Source: a bacterium HR25 (GTDB lineage: Bacteria > Chloroflexota > Dehalococcoidia > SM23-28-2 > HRbin24). From it: a stretch of 25,927 nt of DNA. Every line of letters begins with the position of its first letter. Position 1 is the first letter of the stretch. The notes beneath the pieces were generated by a model that made no database searches, was not told the origin of the DNA, and worked only from the letters and a program-made list of their open reading frames with translations. The position numbers were made by a program, and so were the translations under genes. Of the stretch, positions 1 through 7,243 are shown in pieces. The DNA is taken from positions 1 to 25,927 of the forward strand of contig BEIB01000009.1 in assembly GCA_002898615.1 (NCBI GenBank), in the 5' to 3' direction.

Positions 1-1203
1 CCGCCACCCGTCCTGCAGCGTCTCCTTCACCGAGTAGGCGCCAGGCTGGAGGTCGACGAAGGATAAGTTGCCGCTGTCATCGGTCGTCCCCGTCCCCTGA
101 ACCGTCCCCGTGCAGCCACTGCCGGCATGGAGCGTCATCTCCCAGCCAGAGAGGTCAGGCTCCCCCCCGTCCTGGTCGCCGTCGCCGTTCAGATCGCTGA
201 ACTTGTGAGCAGTGATGCTGCCGGGCTGCGGAGTATTGACAATGGTGCACTCGCCATCTTCGAAGACGTTCACGTTCTGACAGTCGCTGTTGTCGCTGGT
301 GTAGCCAGCGGGGAGGCCGGACTCGGTGGCGGTGCAGGTAGTGTTCTTCCCGCCGCTGATGCTGAACTCCGCCGGGTCGCTCTCGGAAGCGGTGTTGTCC
401 AGCACCTGCTTTACGGTACCGTTGCTGCACTGCACCGAGATAGTGACCTCGCTGGTGTTATCGTCGGTGAAGTCCTTGTGGACGACGAAGGGCATTATGA
501 TTTCGTTCACCGGGATAGGCACCGATTCGGCGCCGTTCGTCAGCCGGACGTGGAGTTGAGCACCGTTCCAGAGGTGCGCCTGGGGACCCAGGAGGGCGTC
601 CCAATGTATCTCCGCAGTGGCGGCGGTGGCGGTGAAGGTGACGGTGTAGCGCTTCTCGTTGCCGCCGCCACTACTCGAGAAGATTCCGTCGAGGGTGACG
701 GACGTAATGGTGGCCCCGCTTATGGCGGTGAAGTCGTTGAACTCCTGGTACCCCACCACACCGGCGCTGTCCTCAAAGTCGTGTTCCACCTGGAAGGTAT
801 AGGTCGTGCCGGCCGTGAGGTCGCTGATCAGGGCCCGATGAGGGACCTCCTCGCCGTCGGAGTAACAGCCCGGGGATGGCCGGCTGCCAGCGCAGACGTT
901 GCCGTCCGTCCAGTCAGAGCTGTTGGCTGGGTTCCCTCCGAAGAGGAGCCCTTCCAGGTCTATATTGCCCACCGACACAGGGGGATCGGCCAGGGCAGGA
1001 GATGCGCCCTGGGGCAGGGGCCCCAGCAGGGCCAGCGCCAGCACCAGGGAGGCCGCTCCCAGAGCCAGGAGGGAAGAGATGGCCAGCGCTCCCCTTTCCC
1101 ATCTGCCGTCTCCTCCGTCACCCCTCGGGACGCGAAAGGCCCGCGCCACCCTCTGGAGGGCGCGGGCCAGGGGAGTCGGCCAGCCGCTGTGGTCGCTTTT
1201 CAT
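1..1203 (-). CDS. Secreted surface protein with SdrD-B-like domain, partial (C-terminus beyond window)
   Basis: This frame stays open for 401 codons from an ATG at 1203 and runs off the left edge. The start has a strong GGAGGAG ribosome site about six bases upstream. Residues 1-36 are basic and hydrophilic. About 37-72 is a long hydrophobic stretch ending near SPALADPP, which could be a signal peptide with an extended n-region or an anchor. The middle (about 75-310) is Thr/Ser/Asn-rich and beta-like with scattered Cys. From about residue 320 the sequence ITAHKFSDLNGDGDQDGGEP, followed by LSGWEMTL and PGAYSVKE, is typical of SdrD-B/SpaA-like prealbumin-fold domains. The DLNGDGDQD stretch resembles a calcium-binding loop. 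I infer an extracellular structural or adhesin-type protein. The specific ligand is unknown, and the missing C-terminus prevents judging how it is anchored. Confidence 0.8.
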   Translation of the reverse strand, partial: MKSDHSGWPTPLARALQRVARAFRVPRGDGGDGRWERGALAISSLLALGAASLVLALALLGPLPQGASPALADPPVSVGNIDLEGLLFGGNPANSSDWTDGNVCAGSRPSPGCYSDGEEVPHRALISDLTAGTTYTFQVEHDFEDSAGVVGYQEFNDFTAISGATITSVTLDGIFSSSGGGNEKRYTVTFTATAATAEIHWDALLGPQAHLWNGAQLHVRLTNGAESVPIPVNEIIMPFVVHKDFTDDNTSEVTISVQCSNGTVKQVLDNTASESDPAEFSISGGKNTTCTATESGLPAGYTSDNSDCQNVNVFEDGECTIVNTPQPGSITAHKFSDLNGDGDQDGGEPDLSGWEMTLHAGSGCTGTVQGTGTTDDSGNLSFVDLQPGAYSVKETLQDGWR

Positions 1204-1462
1204 CTTTTCTCCTCCCACGGGCCTTGAAGATGATGCGGACGGGAGGGCCGGGCCTCCCGGAGGGCTGATGGAGAGAGGCCACCACCCTACAATCTTTCAA
1301 GCTTTAACGCAGTTGGGGGTTCCCCCATTACAAAAATGGCCCCCCGATCACTGTTACGGTTTCGCGAGGAGCCCTCTGCCCGCGTTTACGCTTTGGCCAG
1401 AGCCCTCGGTATATGCTGGGTCCATCTCGGGACGCACGCGGAACAGGGGGAGCGAGGAGCCT
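1204..1462. other. Divergent intergenic region between surface protein and LLM oxidoreductase
   Basis: This stretch separates two divergent genes and should hold both promoters. It contains an imperfect hairpin at 1241-1258 (GGGAGG / CCTCCC) inside the presumed leader of the surface-protein gene, and a dyad at 1315-1326 (GGGGG-TT-CCCCC) in a relatively AT-rich patch. A TATATG hexamer at 1410-1415 lies 19 bases after TTTACG (1385-1390) and might serve the plus-strand gene, but the spacing is poor. I recognise no riboswitch; the minus strand does not match a GEMM-type consensus. Confidence 0.4.
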
Positions 1463-2431
1463 ATGGTAGAGATAGGATATGCCCTCTCCAGCGAGGAGCA
1501 GACGCCGCTGGAACTGGTGCGCCTGGCACAGCGGGCAGAGGAGGTGGGCTTCAGCTTCGCCCTCATCTCGGACCATTACCACCCCTGGACGGACCGACAG
1601 GGCCAGAGCCCCTTCGTCTGGGCGGTGATAGGCGGCATTGCCTGCCAGACGGAGCGGCTGACGTTGGGGACGGGGGTGACGTGCCCCACCTTCCGCATTC
1701 ATCCCGCTATCATCGCCCAGGCGGCGGCCACCGCCGCGGCGATGATGCCAGGGCGCTTCTTCCTAGGCGTGGGCAGCGGCGAGAACCTGAACGAGCACAT
1801 CCTGGGCGACCACTGGCCCCCGGCGGACGTGCGGCTCGCCATGCTGGAGGAGGCCATAGAGGTCATCCGCCTGCTCTGGCAGGGAGGTTATGTCAGCTAC
1901 TACGGACAGTTCTTCACGGTGGAGAAGGCGAGGCTATATACCAGGCCCGACGCTCCGCCCCCTGTGGTCATGGCCGCCAGCGGCCCCCGCAGCCTCTCCC
2001 TGGCCGGAAGGCTGGCCGATGGCCTCATCGCCCTCGCGCCTGACCGCCGCTTGGTGGAGCGTTTCCGCGCCGCCGGCGGCACCGGCAAGCCCTGTTACGC
2101 CCAGGTGACGGTCTGCTGGGCGGAGACCGAGGAGGAGGCGCAGCGCATCGCCCATCGCTGGTGGCCGGTGGCCGTTCTCAAGGGACAGCTACAGCAGGAG
2201 CTACGCTTGCCCGTCCATTTCGAGCAGGCGGTGGCCGACGTCACGGAGGAGGAGGTAGCCCGGCAGATCGTGTGCGGCCCTTCGGCGGAGAAGCACCTGG
2301 CGGCCCTCCAGCAGTATATAGAGGCCGGCTACGACTACATCTACGTCCACCAAGTCGGGCCGGACCAGGAGGGCTTCTTCCGCTTCTATGCTCGCGAGGT
2401 GCTGCCCGCCCTGAAGAGTATGGCAGCCTGA
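1463..2431 (+). CDS. LLM-class F420-dependent oxidoreductase (FGD-like)
   Basis: The 322-residue product is a TIM-barrel luciferase-like oxidoreductase, close in pattern to F420-dependent glucose-6-phosphate dehydrogenases and the TIGR03557-type relatives. Visible landmarks are ISDHYHPW near residue 41, QSPFVWAVIGGIA after it, LTLGTGVTCPTFR near 71, and FLGVGSGENLNEH near 100. These match the cofactor-binding region of FGD proteins. The frame is open far upstream, but the ATG at 1463 with a GAGGAG site four bases ahead and an FGD-like N-terminus (VEIGYALSSEE) is the convincing start. It would move hydride between F420 and an unknown alcohol, sugar or other substrate in the cytoplasm. The 41-codon gene that follows is probably cotranscribed. 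F420 use is inferred from family resemblance, not proven. Confidence 0.85.
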   Translation: MVEIGYALSSEEQTPLELVRLAQRAEEVGFSFALISDHYHPWTDRQGQSPFVWAVIGGIACQTERLTLGTGVTCPTFRIHPAIIAQAAATAAAMMPGRFFLGVGSGENLNEHILGDHWPPADVRLAMLEEAIEVIRLLWQGGYVSYYGQFFTVEKARLYTRPDAPPPVVMAASGPRSLSLAGRLADGLIALAPDRRLVERFRAAGGTGKPCYAQVTVCWAETEEEAQRIAHRWWPVAVLKGQLQQELRLPVHFEQAVADVTEEEVARQIVCGPSAEKHLAALQQYIEAGYDYIYVHQVGPDQEGFFRFYAREVLPALKSMAA

Positions 2432-2457
2432 GGGAGTACCTAGATGAGAGAGGGGAG

Positions 2458-2583
2458 ATGGTCTCCGTGCCCCACGCGACCTGTGCCCACTGTGGCGTGA
2501 GGATAGTGGACCACAGCACCATGGTAGAGCGGGGCGGCAAGACCTACTGCTGCCCTAACTGCGCCGAGGCCGACAAGCCCTAG
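2458..2583 (+). CDS. Small Cys-rich metal-binding peptide (zinc-ribbon or metallothionein-like)
   Basis: This 41-residue product is preceded by GAGAGGGGAG directly before the ATG. It carries CAHCG near the N-terminus and a GGKTYCCPNC block near the C-terminus, giving five Cys plus two His in the N-terminal half (one inside CAHC). The YCCPNCAEA segment resembles the YCCEACA part of cyanobacterial SmtA metallothionein, where it also follows a short polar turn. It begins 26 bases after the LLM oxidoreductase stop and is probably in the same transcript. A structural zinc site, metal buffering, or a redox partner role are all possible. The assignment to the metallothionein family is tentative. Confidence 0.65.
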   Translation: MVSVPHATCAHCGVRIVDHSTMVERGGKTYCCPNCAEADKP

Positions 2584-2596
2584 CCTGCCAGGCCTG

Positions 2597-2610
2597 GAGG
2601 GGTGCCCCTC
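2597..2610. terminator. Possible bidirectional hairpin between convergent genes
   Basis: GAGGGG (2597-2602) and CCCCTC (2605-2610) form a short GC stem right between the small Cys-rich gene and the convergent response regulator, overlapping the regulator stop codon. A second dyad, CCAGGCCTGG, is at 2588-2597. There is no T tract, so termination is a guess from position. Confidence 0.25.
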
Positions 2611-3358
2611 ACGACCGTTGCCGCTTCGTCTGGGGCGGGGAGCGCCCGGCCTCCTCAGGAGGGCCGGCCTCCACGTCCAGGACGTAACCTATGCCCTGTC
2701 TCGTCTTGATGACCCTGGGCTGGGAGGGGTCTCTCTCCAGCTTCTGGCGGAGGCGGGATATCCAGACGCGCAGGTACTGGACATCGTTGCTGTATTCCGG
2801 CCCCCAGACCTTGGTCAGGAGCTCAGCGGTGGTCATTACTCGCCCAGGGTGGACGGCCAGTCGCTGCAGCAACAGCCACTCCGTGCGCGTCAGGTGGACG
2901 GGCTCTCCCCCGCGGAAGACCTGACGCTTGTCCAGGTCTATCTCCAGCTCGCCGATGCGCAGACACCGCTCCTGTCGCTTTCCCTCCACCCGGCGGAGGA
3001 CGGCGCGGATGCGGGCCCCCAGCTCCTCCACGCTGAAGGGCTTCACTACGTAATCGTCCGCCCCTTGCTCCAGGCCGGAGACCTTATCGCTGTCGCTGTC
3101 CCGGGCGGTGATGAGGATGACCGGCACGTCGGAGATCTCCCGCACTCGTCGCAGGAGCTCGAAGCCGTTCATCTCCGGCATCAGGATGTCCAGCAGCACC
3201 ACGTCCGGGCGCTCGTCCCGCACGATCCTGAGCGCGGAGGTCGGGTGCTCACTGGTGAGGACGTTGAATCCCTGAACGGTCAGCTCCAGTTTGATCAGGC
3301 GAAGGACGCCCGGGTCATCGTCCACCACCAGCACCAGGGGCCCTGACCCCACAGCCAT
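2609..3358 (-). CDS. OmpR/KdpE-type response regulator
   Basis: The 249-residue protein has an N-terminal receiver domain and a C-terminal winged-helix DNA-binding domain. The acidic pocket is VVDDD (residues 11-15), the phosphoacceptor is Asp57 in VLLDILMPEMNG, the switch Thr is in ITAR (about 84), and the conserved Lys is in VVKPFS (106). The effector domain (about 130-232) includes LTRTEWLLLQRL and ends with GIGYVLD, as in OmpR-family proteins. The start is uncertain by a few codons: AAGGAGGTGATG places a near-perfect Shine-Dalgarno over GTG 3361 and ATG 3358, and GTG 3352 has the best spacing. It overlaps the 3' end of the upstream kinase gene by about 44 bases, so the two are translationally linked partners. 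Target genes are unknown. Confidence 0.92.
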   Translation of the reverse strand: MAVGSGPLVLVVDDDPGVLRLIKLELTVQGFNVLTSEHPTSALRIVRDERPDVVLLDILMPEMNGFELLRRVREISDVPVILITARDSDSDKVSGLEQGADDYVVKPFSVEELGARIRAVLRRVEGKRQERCLRIGELEIDLDKRQVFRGGEPVHLTRTEWLLLQRLAVHPGRVMTTAELLTKVWGPEYSNDVQYLRVWISRLRQKLERDPSQPRVIKTRQGIGYVLDVEAGPPEEAGRSPPQTKRQRS

Positions 3359-4838
3359 CACCTCCTTCGTAGAGGGGGAGGGAGAAGGCCACCTCCAGGC
3401 CGCCGCCTTCCCGGGAGCGGGCCCAGATGCAGCCCCCCTGGGCCTCCACCAACCTCTTGCACACCGTCAGTCCTAGCCCTAGCCCGCGGGCGACGGTGGC
3501 GTTCCTTGCCCGGTAGAAGCGCTGGAAGAGGCGCGGTGCCTCCTCGGGCGGCACTCCTGGCCCTCTGTCCAGCACCTTCACCTGCACCTGCCCGCACCGC
3601 TGCTCCACCGCCACCTCGATGGGCGCCTGAGGCGGGCTGTATTTGTCGGCGTTGGCGATGAGGTTGCGCAGCACATGTTCCAGACAGGTGGCGCTAGCCA
3701 GGACGAGCCCCTCGCCCGTCGTCCTGACCTCTATGCGGCGGTGGGGTCGCCGGTGCTGGAAGGCGGCCGCCACCCTCCTCACTACCTCGCCCACGGGGAC
3801 GGGCTCCCGGGGCGGCTCCTGCCCCAGCTCCACCCGGGCGATGGTCAGTAGGTCTTCCACGGTGCGGTAGAGACGCTCCGCCCCCTCCTCGATGCTGCCG
3901 AGGAGGCCGCGCTGCGTCTCCCTGTCCAGGACATCGCCCCGCAGCCGCAGCGACCTGGCCCCTCCGTAGATGGTGGTGATGGGGCCACGGAGCTCGTGCG
4001 AGAGGAGCCCCAGGAACTCGTCCTGGTCCTCCAGGGACTGGCGCAGCCGTGCCAGCGAGCGGGCGTTGTGCAACGCCAGCCCGGCGATGCGGCCTAGCTC
4101 CTCCGCCGCGCGCAGGTCGGCCCTGGTGTAGCGCTGGCGGGGACGCATGAGGAGGAGGGTCATGACCCCCAGGACCTCCCCGTGAGCCACCAGGGGCGCG
4201 ACGATGGCGCCCCGGATCCCGGCGGCACGGACGCTCGCCGCCAGCTCGCCATCCTGGAGATGGGCGTCTAAGAGCCGCCCCGATCCCGTCGCGTAGAACT
4301 CTGGCACCCCGGTGCCCAGCACCTTCTGGATGCCACAGCCGGCCCCGTTCTCCGGCCCGAAGCGACGGTAGAGCCGCACCAGATGCGCCAGCCTGTCCGG
4401 GTCGGGGTCAGGGTGGAAGAGGAGGGACGTCCCCCCGCCGCTCTCCTTCAGGTTCAGCAGACAGAAGTCCGCCAGCTCCGGGACGGGCGCCTGGACCACC
4501 GTCCGCAGCGTGAGCTCATAGTCTTGGCAACACTCCAGAAGCCGGCGCGCTGTCCGGCCCAGCAGTGCCCAGCGTCTGGCCTCCCTCTCCGCCCGCCGGC
4601 GCAACCCCTCGGCCGAGCGGCGGCGGCGCGCCTCCTCCCGGCCCAGCTCGGTGGCCCTGGCCACTCCGGCCCCCATCTGGACCAGCAGGGAGAGCAAGGT
4701 CCCGCCGACGTCCTGCCAGACTGCGGCAGCCTCCTGGCCGGTCACCCTCCGACCCTCCCTGGCCCGACGGCCCACTGCCCCTGAGGGCCACTCGGCACCC
4801 TCGAAAGGATAGACAGGGACTCGATGTCCGATGGTCAT
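3315..4838 (-). CDS. Soluble GAF-domain sensor histidine kinase
   Basis: The product has 507 residues when started at ATG 4838, which has GAGAGGTGAT four bases upstream. A longer frame starts at a TTG at 4883 but without such a site. There is no transmembrane segment, so it should sense a cytoplasmic signal. After an Arg-rich coiled stretch (about 65-100) comes a GAF-like domain (about 100-260), with IRGAIVAPLVAHGEVLGVMT as its core strand pair. The HisKA box is SHELRGP with His281. The ATPase part shows an N box NLIANADKYS (392-401), G1 DRGPG (424-428) and G2 RGLGLGL (451-457). It transfers phosphate to the overlapping OmpR-type regulator gene product. The GAF domain has Cys residues (C103, C104, C126, C168) that could bind a cofactor, but that is speculation. 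Confidence 0.9.
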   Translation of the reverse strand: MTIGHRVPVYPFEGAEWPSGAVGRRAREGRRVTGQEAAAVWQDVGGTLLSLLVQMGAGVARATELGREEARRRRSAEGLRRRAEREARRWALLGRTARRLLECCQDYELTLRTVVQAPVPELADFCLLNLKESGGGTSLLFHPDPDPDRLAHLVRLYRRFGPENGAGCGIQKVLGTGVPEFYATGSGRLLDAHLQDGELAASVRAAGIRGAIVAPLVAHGEVLGVMTLLLMRPRQRYTRADLRAAEELGRIAGLALHNARSLARLRQSLEDQDEFLGLLSHELRGPITTIYGGARSLRLRGDVLDRETQRGLLGSIEEGAERLYRTVEDLLTIARVELGQEPPREPVPVGEVVRRVAAAFQHRRPHRRIEVRTTGEGLVLASATCLEHVLRNLIANADKYSPPQAPIEVAVEQRCGQVQVKVLDRGPGVPPEEAPRLFQRFYRARNATVARGLGLGLTVCKRLVEAQGGCIWARSREGGGLEVAFSLPLYEGGDGCGVRAPGAGGGR

Positions 4839-5710
4839 AGGGATCACCTCTCGCCCTGCGACGCCCGGCCGGGGGCCCGTCAATGCGGACCGCCATCTAC
4901 GCCGGGTGCCCTGGGGTAGGAGGCATTGAAAGGCCCTGTGCGGCCTCGTGTCTCCGGGTGGTGCCTCCGTGCGGTGGCGAACGAGACGGACAGCCCTCGC
5001 AGGAAGAGGTCGCGTCCGGGGCCGGTCAGCCCGTCAGGAGTCCTCCCGTGCGGTCTCGGGCCACTTCGCCGTTCCCCACATCCCATACCCAGCCTCCTTG
5101 CGCAGTGGCGTCGTGGTCCTTGCAGGCCAGTGTCTCCCGACGACAAGCGCCGTATGCGTCGGCGCGCGAGCGACAAGACGCCGCCCTGAACGACTTCCGA
5201 CTGCCCAGCTCGAGGCGCTGTAGGTCTTCGCTTATGCGGCTACGGGGGAATCTCAGGAGGTAGTGCAAGGATACTCCCCGGAAGCCCCCACGGTCTGGGA
5301 CAACCCCACTCTCCTCCACCGCTCGGCCCTCCCAGTCCGACCGTCAAGAGCTATGTGCCCGGAACGGGCTGTCCCGAAGACTGCTGTCTTGCTTCGCGAG
5401 CAGAAGCTGATTTTAGCCCTCACGAGACAGATTACCATTTTCGCCAGCGCGCAATCCCCCGTGTGGGATACCTGGCCACCCACTGTTATGATTTTGTAAT
5501 GCCACCGCGCCGGGCCGCAGGCGCTCCTTGGCCAATAGGCCAGCCTCCACCATCGGAGGCCGGGAGGCCCGCAGTCCCCAGTTCTGGCGACTATCGCCAC
5601 GTCCCCCTTTTACGGTTATGCAAGTGTCCGTTACTCTGGCCCTTTATGCCCCTGTAACCAGGTCAGGGCTAGGCTTTCTCTCTTCGGGAGGACGGCGGAG
5701 GAGGGGCGAG
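4839..5710. other. Long region without a convincing gene
   Basis: About 870 bases separate the kinase start from the small zinc-ribbon gene. Frames here are short, lack ribosome sites, and their translations look like no family I know. Positions about 5380-5500 are clearly more AT-rich than the surroundings. Visible structure includes a hairpin at about 5148-5166 (GCGCCG / CGGCGC) and a promoter-like pair at 5609-5637. I do not see tmRNA, SRP RNA, RNase P or 6S hallmarks. It may hold regulatory sequence, a small RNA, or decayed genes. Confidence 0.4.
5609..5637 (+). promoter_or_regulatory. Candidate sigma70-type promoter for the zinc-ribbon to gmk gene run
   Basis: TTTACG (5609-5614) and TACTCT (5632-5637) are exactly 17 bases apart and point toward the first gene of the run, with an expected start near 5644. 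The pair resembles the lexA promoter of this window (TTGACG, 17 bases, TACACT), which raises its credibility. It is a by-eye match only. Confidence 0.4.
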
Positions 5711-5884
5711 ATGCTATACGAGAGCTGTCCGCGCTGCAACGGGGATATGTACCTGGAGGAGGACGCTGACTTCGATGAGCTCGTCTGCATTCAGTGCGGC
5801 CACCGCCAGATCATATGGTCCTTCTACGACGGTGGCCAGCGAGGCCGCCCCCTGCGACCACGGGGGAGAGGAAGCGGAGGGTAG
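5711..5884 (+). CDS. Small zinc-ribbon protein
   Basis: This 57-residue protein starts at an ATG with GGAGGAGGGG a few bases upstream. It contains CPRCNGDMYLEED followed by LVCIQCGHRQ, a classic two-CxxC zinc ribbon spanning residues 6-29, then a basic Gly/Arg-rich tail (GQRGRPLRPRGRG) that could contact nucleic acid. Such small ribbons are common and mostly uncharacterised. It heads a plus-strand run continuing with an M50 protease 134 bases downstream. The function is unknown. Confidence 0.75.
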   Translation: MLYESCPRCNGDMYLEEDADFDELVCIQCGHRQIIWSFYDGGQRGRPLRPRGRGSGG

Positions 5885-5964
5885 CTCTGTGGCACCCGTA
5901 GCCGGATCCGGAGGCCCGCCAGGTGGTGGCCCCGTCGCTGGTCGGGGAGACGGCTGGATGGCCA

Positions 5965-5994
5965 TTTCGGCAGCCCCAGAGGACGTGCTATCAT
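5965..5994 (+). promoter_or_regulatory. Possible internal promoter before the M50 protease gene
   Basis: TTTCGG (5965-5970) and TATCAT (5989-5994) are 18 bases apart and lie about 25 bases ahead of the TTG start of the protease gene. The minus-10 is good and the minus-35 is poor. Confidence 0.25.
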
Positions 5995-6018
5995 GCCCCT
6001 TGAGGACAGGGGCGTGCC

Positions 6019-6759
6019 TTGATCTTCGTTTATCTGGACCTGCTGAGGATAGACGTCCTTGCCTTCCTAGCGGTCTTCGGGGCCATCGCCATGGCCCTCA
6101 TAGTCGGCATATCCTTCCATGAGTTCTCCCACGCCTTCGTCGCCGACTCCCTGGGCGACCCCACCCCCCGCTACGCTGGACGCGTCTCCCTGAACCCCCT
6201 GGCCCACCTGGACCCGGCGGGGACGCTGCTCCTCTTCCTGGTGGGCTTCGGTTGGGGCAAGCCCGTCCCCGTGAACGGCCAGCTTCTGCGCAACGGCGAG
6301 CGGGTAGGAATGGCCATGGTAGCGGCGGCCGGCCCCCTCTCCAACTTCCTGGTGGCTGCCCTGGCCGGCTTGCCCCTCAAGTTCGGCCTCATACCCTGGC
6401 TTCCCGCCTTCGACCCCGGCGCCATCAACCAGTTCATCTTCCGCACGGGCGGCCCGGAGGAGTATCTGGGGCTCTTCCTGAGCACCATCGTGCTGGTGAG
6501 TATCATCCTGGGGGTCTTCAACCTGGTGCCTCTCTTCCCCCTGGACGGGCACCGCGTGGTGCCCGCCTTCCTGAGCCCCCAGGCCGCCCGCGCCTACAAC
6601 CAGTTCCAGCTCCGCTACGGGCTGCTGGTGCTCTTCATCTTGCTGGTGCTGCCCTTCGTCACCGGGGGCAGGTTCGGGCCGCTGTTCGCCGTAATGCGCC
6701 CTCTCATCAACCTGCTGGCCCGCATCTTCGCCGGCATCGACAGGGATGTCTTCGGTTAG
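6019..6759 (+). CDS. Site-2 protease family metallopeptidase (M50)
   Basis: This 246-residue integral membrane protein has the zinc motif HEFSH (residues 34-38) in its first membrane segment and the third ligand in NLVPLFPLDGHRV (Asp176), the usual site-2 protease pattern. About five hydrophobic segments are visible (near 15-33, 66-80, 98-120, 150-175 and 200-220). It belongs to the compact M50 group without a PDZ domain, common in Chloroflexota and Firmicutes. It would cleave transmembrane segments of unknown substrates, often membrane-held regulators. The start is TTG 6019, chosen because the protein then begins immediately before the conserved hydrophobic region; no better start is in frame. 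It overlaps the following HD gene by 14 bases. Confidence 0.9.
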   Translation: MIFVYLDLLRIDVLAFLAVFGAIAMALIVGISFHEFSHAFVADSLGDPTPRYAGRVSLNPLAHLDPAGTLLLFLVGFGWGKPVPVNGQLLRNGERVGMAMVAAAGPLSNFLVAALAGLPLKFGLIPWLPAFDPGAINQFIFRTGGPEEYLGLFLSTIVLVSIILGVFNLVPLFPLDGHRVVPAFLSPQAARAYNQFQLRYGLLVLFILLVLPFVTGGRFGPLFAVMRPLINLLARIFAGIDRDVFG

Positions 6760-7231
6760 GCGCCTCCTCTACCGTTGCGGCCAGTTCCTGGGCGCCCTGC
6801 GCCCTCGCCTGCGGCCGGAGGAGCTGGCCGAGGTGAGGGCGCTCCTGGGCGAGCGCCTCTACGCCCTCTTCGCCTCCATGTCCCGGCGCGACCAGCGTCA
6901 CTGCCTGGACGTCTACCGCGCCCTGAGGGACGGGGGCTGCCGGGACTCCCACCTCCTCATGGCCGCCCTCCTGCATGACGTGGGGAAGGGGGACAGCGTG
7001 CGGCTCTGGCACCGCTGCGCCTACGTCTTCCTGATGGCCGCCTGGCCCTCCCTGCTGGGCCGGGCAGGCGGCGGGCTGGCCGTCCTGAGGGACCATCCCC
7101 AGCGTGGGGCCGAGCTGGCGGCCGCCCACGGCGCCCCGCCGGAGGTGGTGGAGCTCGTCCTGCGACACGAGGGGCCGCCTGGCGGTGATGCTCGGCTCTC
7201 GCTTTTGCGGGCCGCCGACGATTCGTGTTAA
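6746..7231 (+). CDS. HD-domain putative phosphohydrolase
   Basis: The 161-residue protein has RRDQRHCLDVYRAL (His52) and AALLHDVGKGD (His77-Asp78, Lys81), the metal-binding HD signature, then a third histidine region around LRDHPQRGAEL and LRHEGPP. HD proteins of this size hydrolyse nucleotides or other phosphoesters. The specific substrate is not readable. It starts within the last codons of the M50 protease gene (14-base overlap) and ends 12 bases before tyrA, so translation is coupled. The C-terminus is short and ends soon after SLLRAAD, which is normal for compact HD proteins. Confidence 0.85.
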   Translation: MSSVRRLLYRCGQFLGALRPRLRPEELAEVRALLGERLYALFASMSRRDQRHCLDVYRALRDGGCRDSHLLMAALLHDVGKGDSVRLWHRCAYVFLMAAWPSLLGRAGGGLAVLRDHPQRGAELAAAHGAPPEVVELVLRHEGPPGGDARLSLLRAADDSC

Positions 7232-7243
7232 GCTCAAGATGCC

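Noticed and set aside
127..1227. Long plus-strand open frame opposite the surface-protein gene
   Set aside because: The minus strand encodes a recognisable SdrD-B-like protein with a good start; the plus frame has no family features.
1354..2155. Overlapping short frames inside the first LLM oxidoreductase
   Set aside because: All are off-frame translations of a clearly conserved coding sequence.
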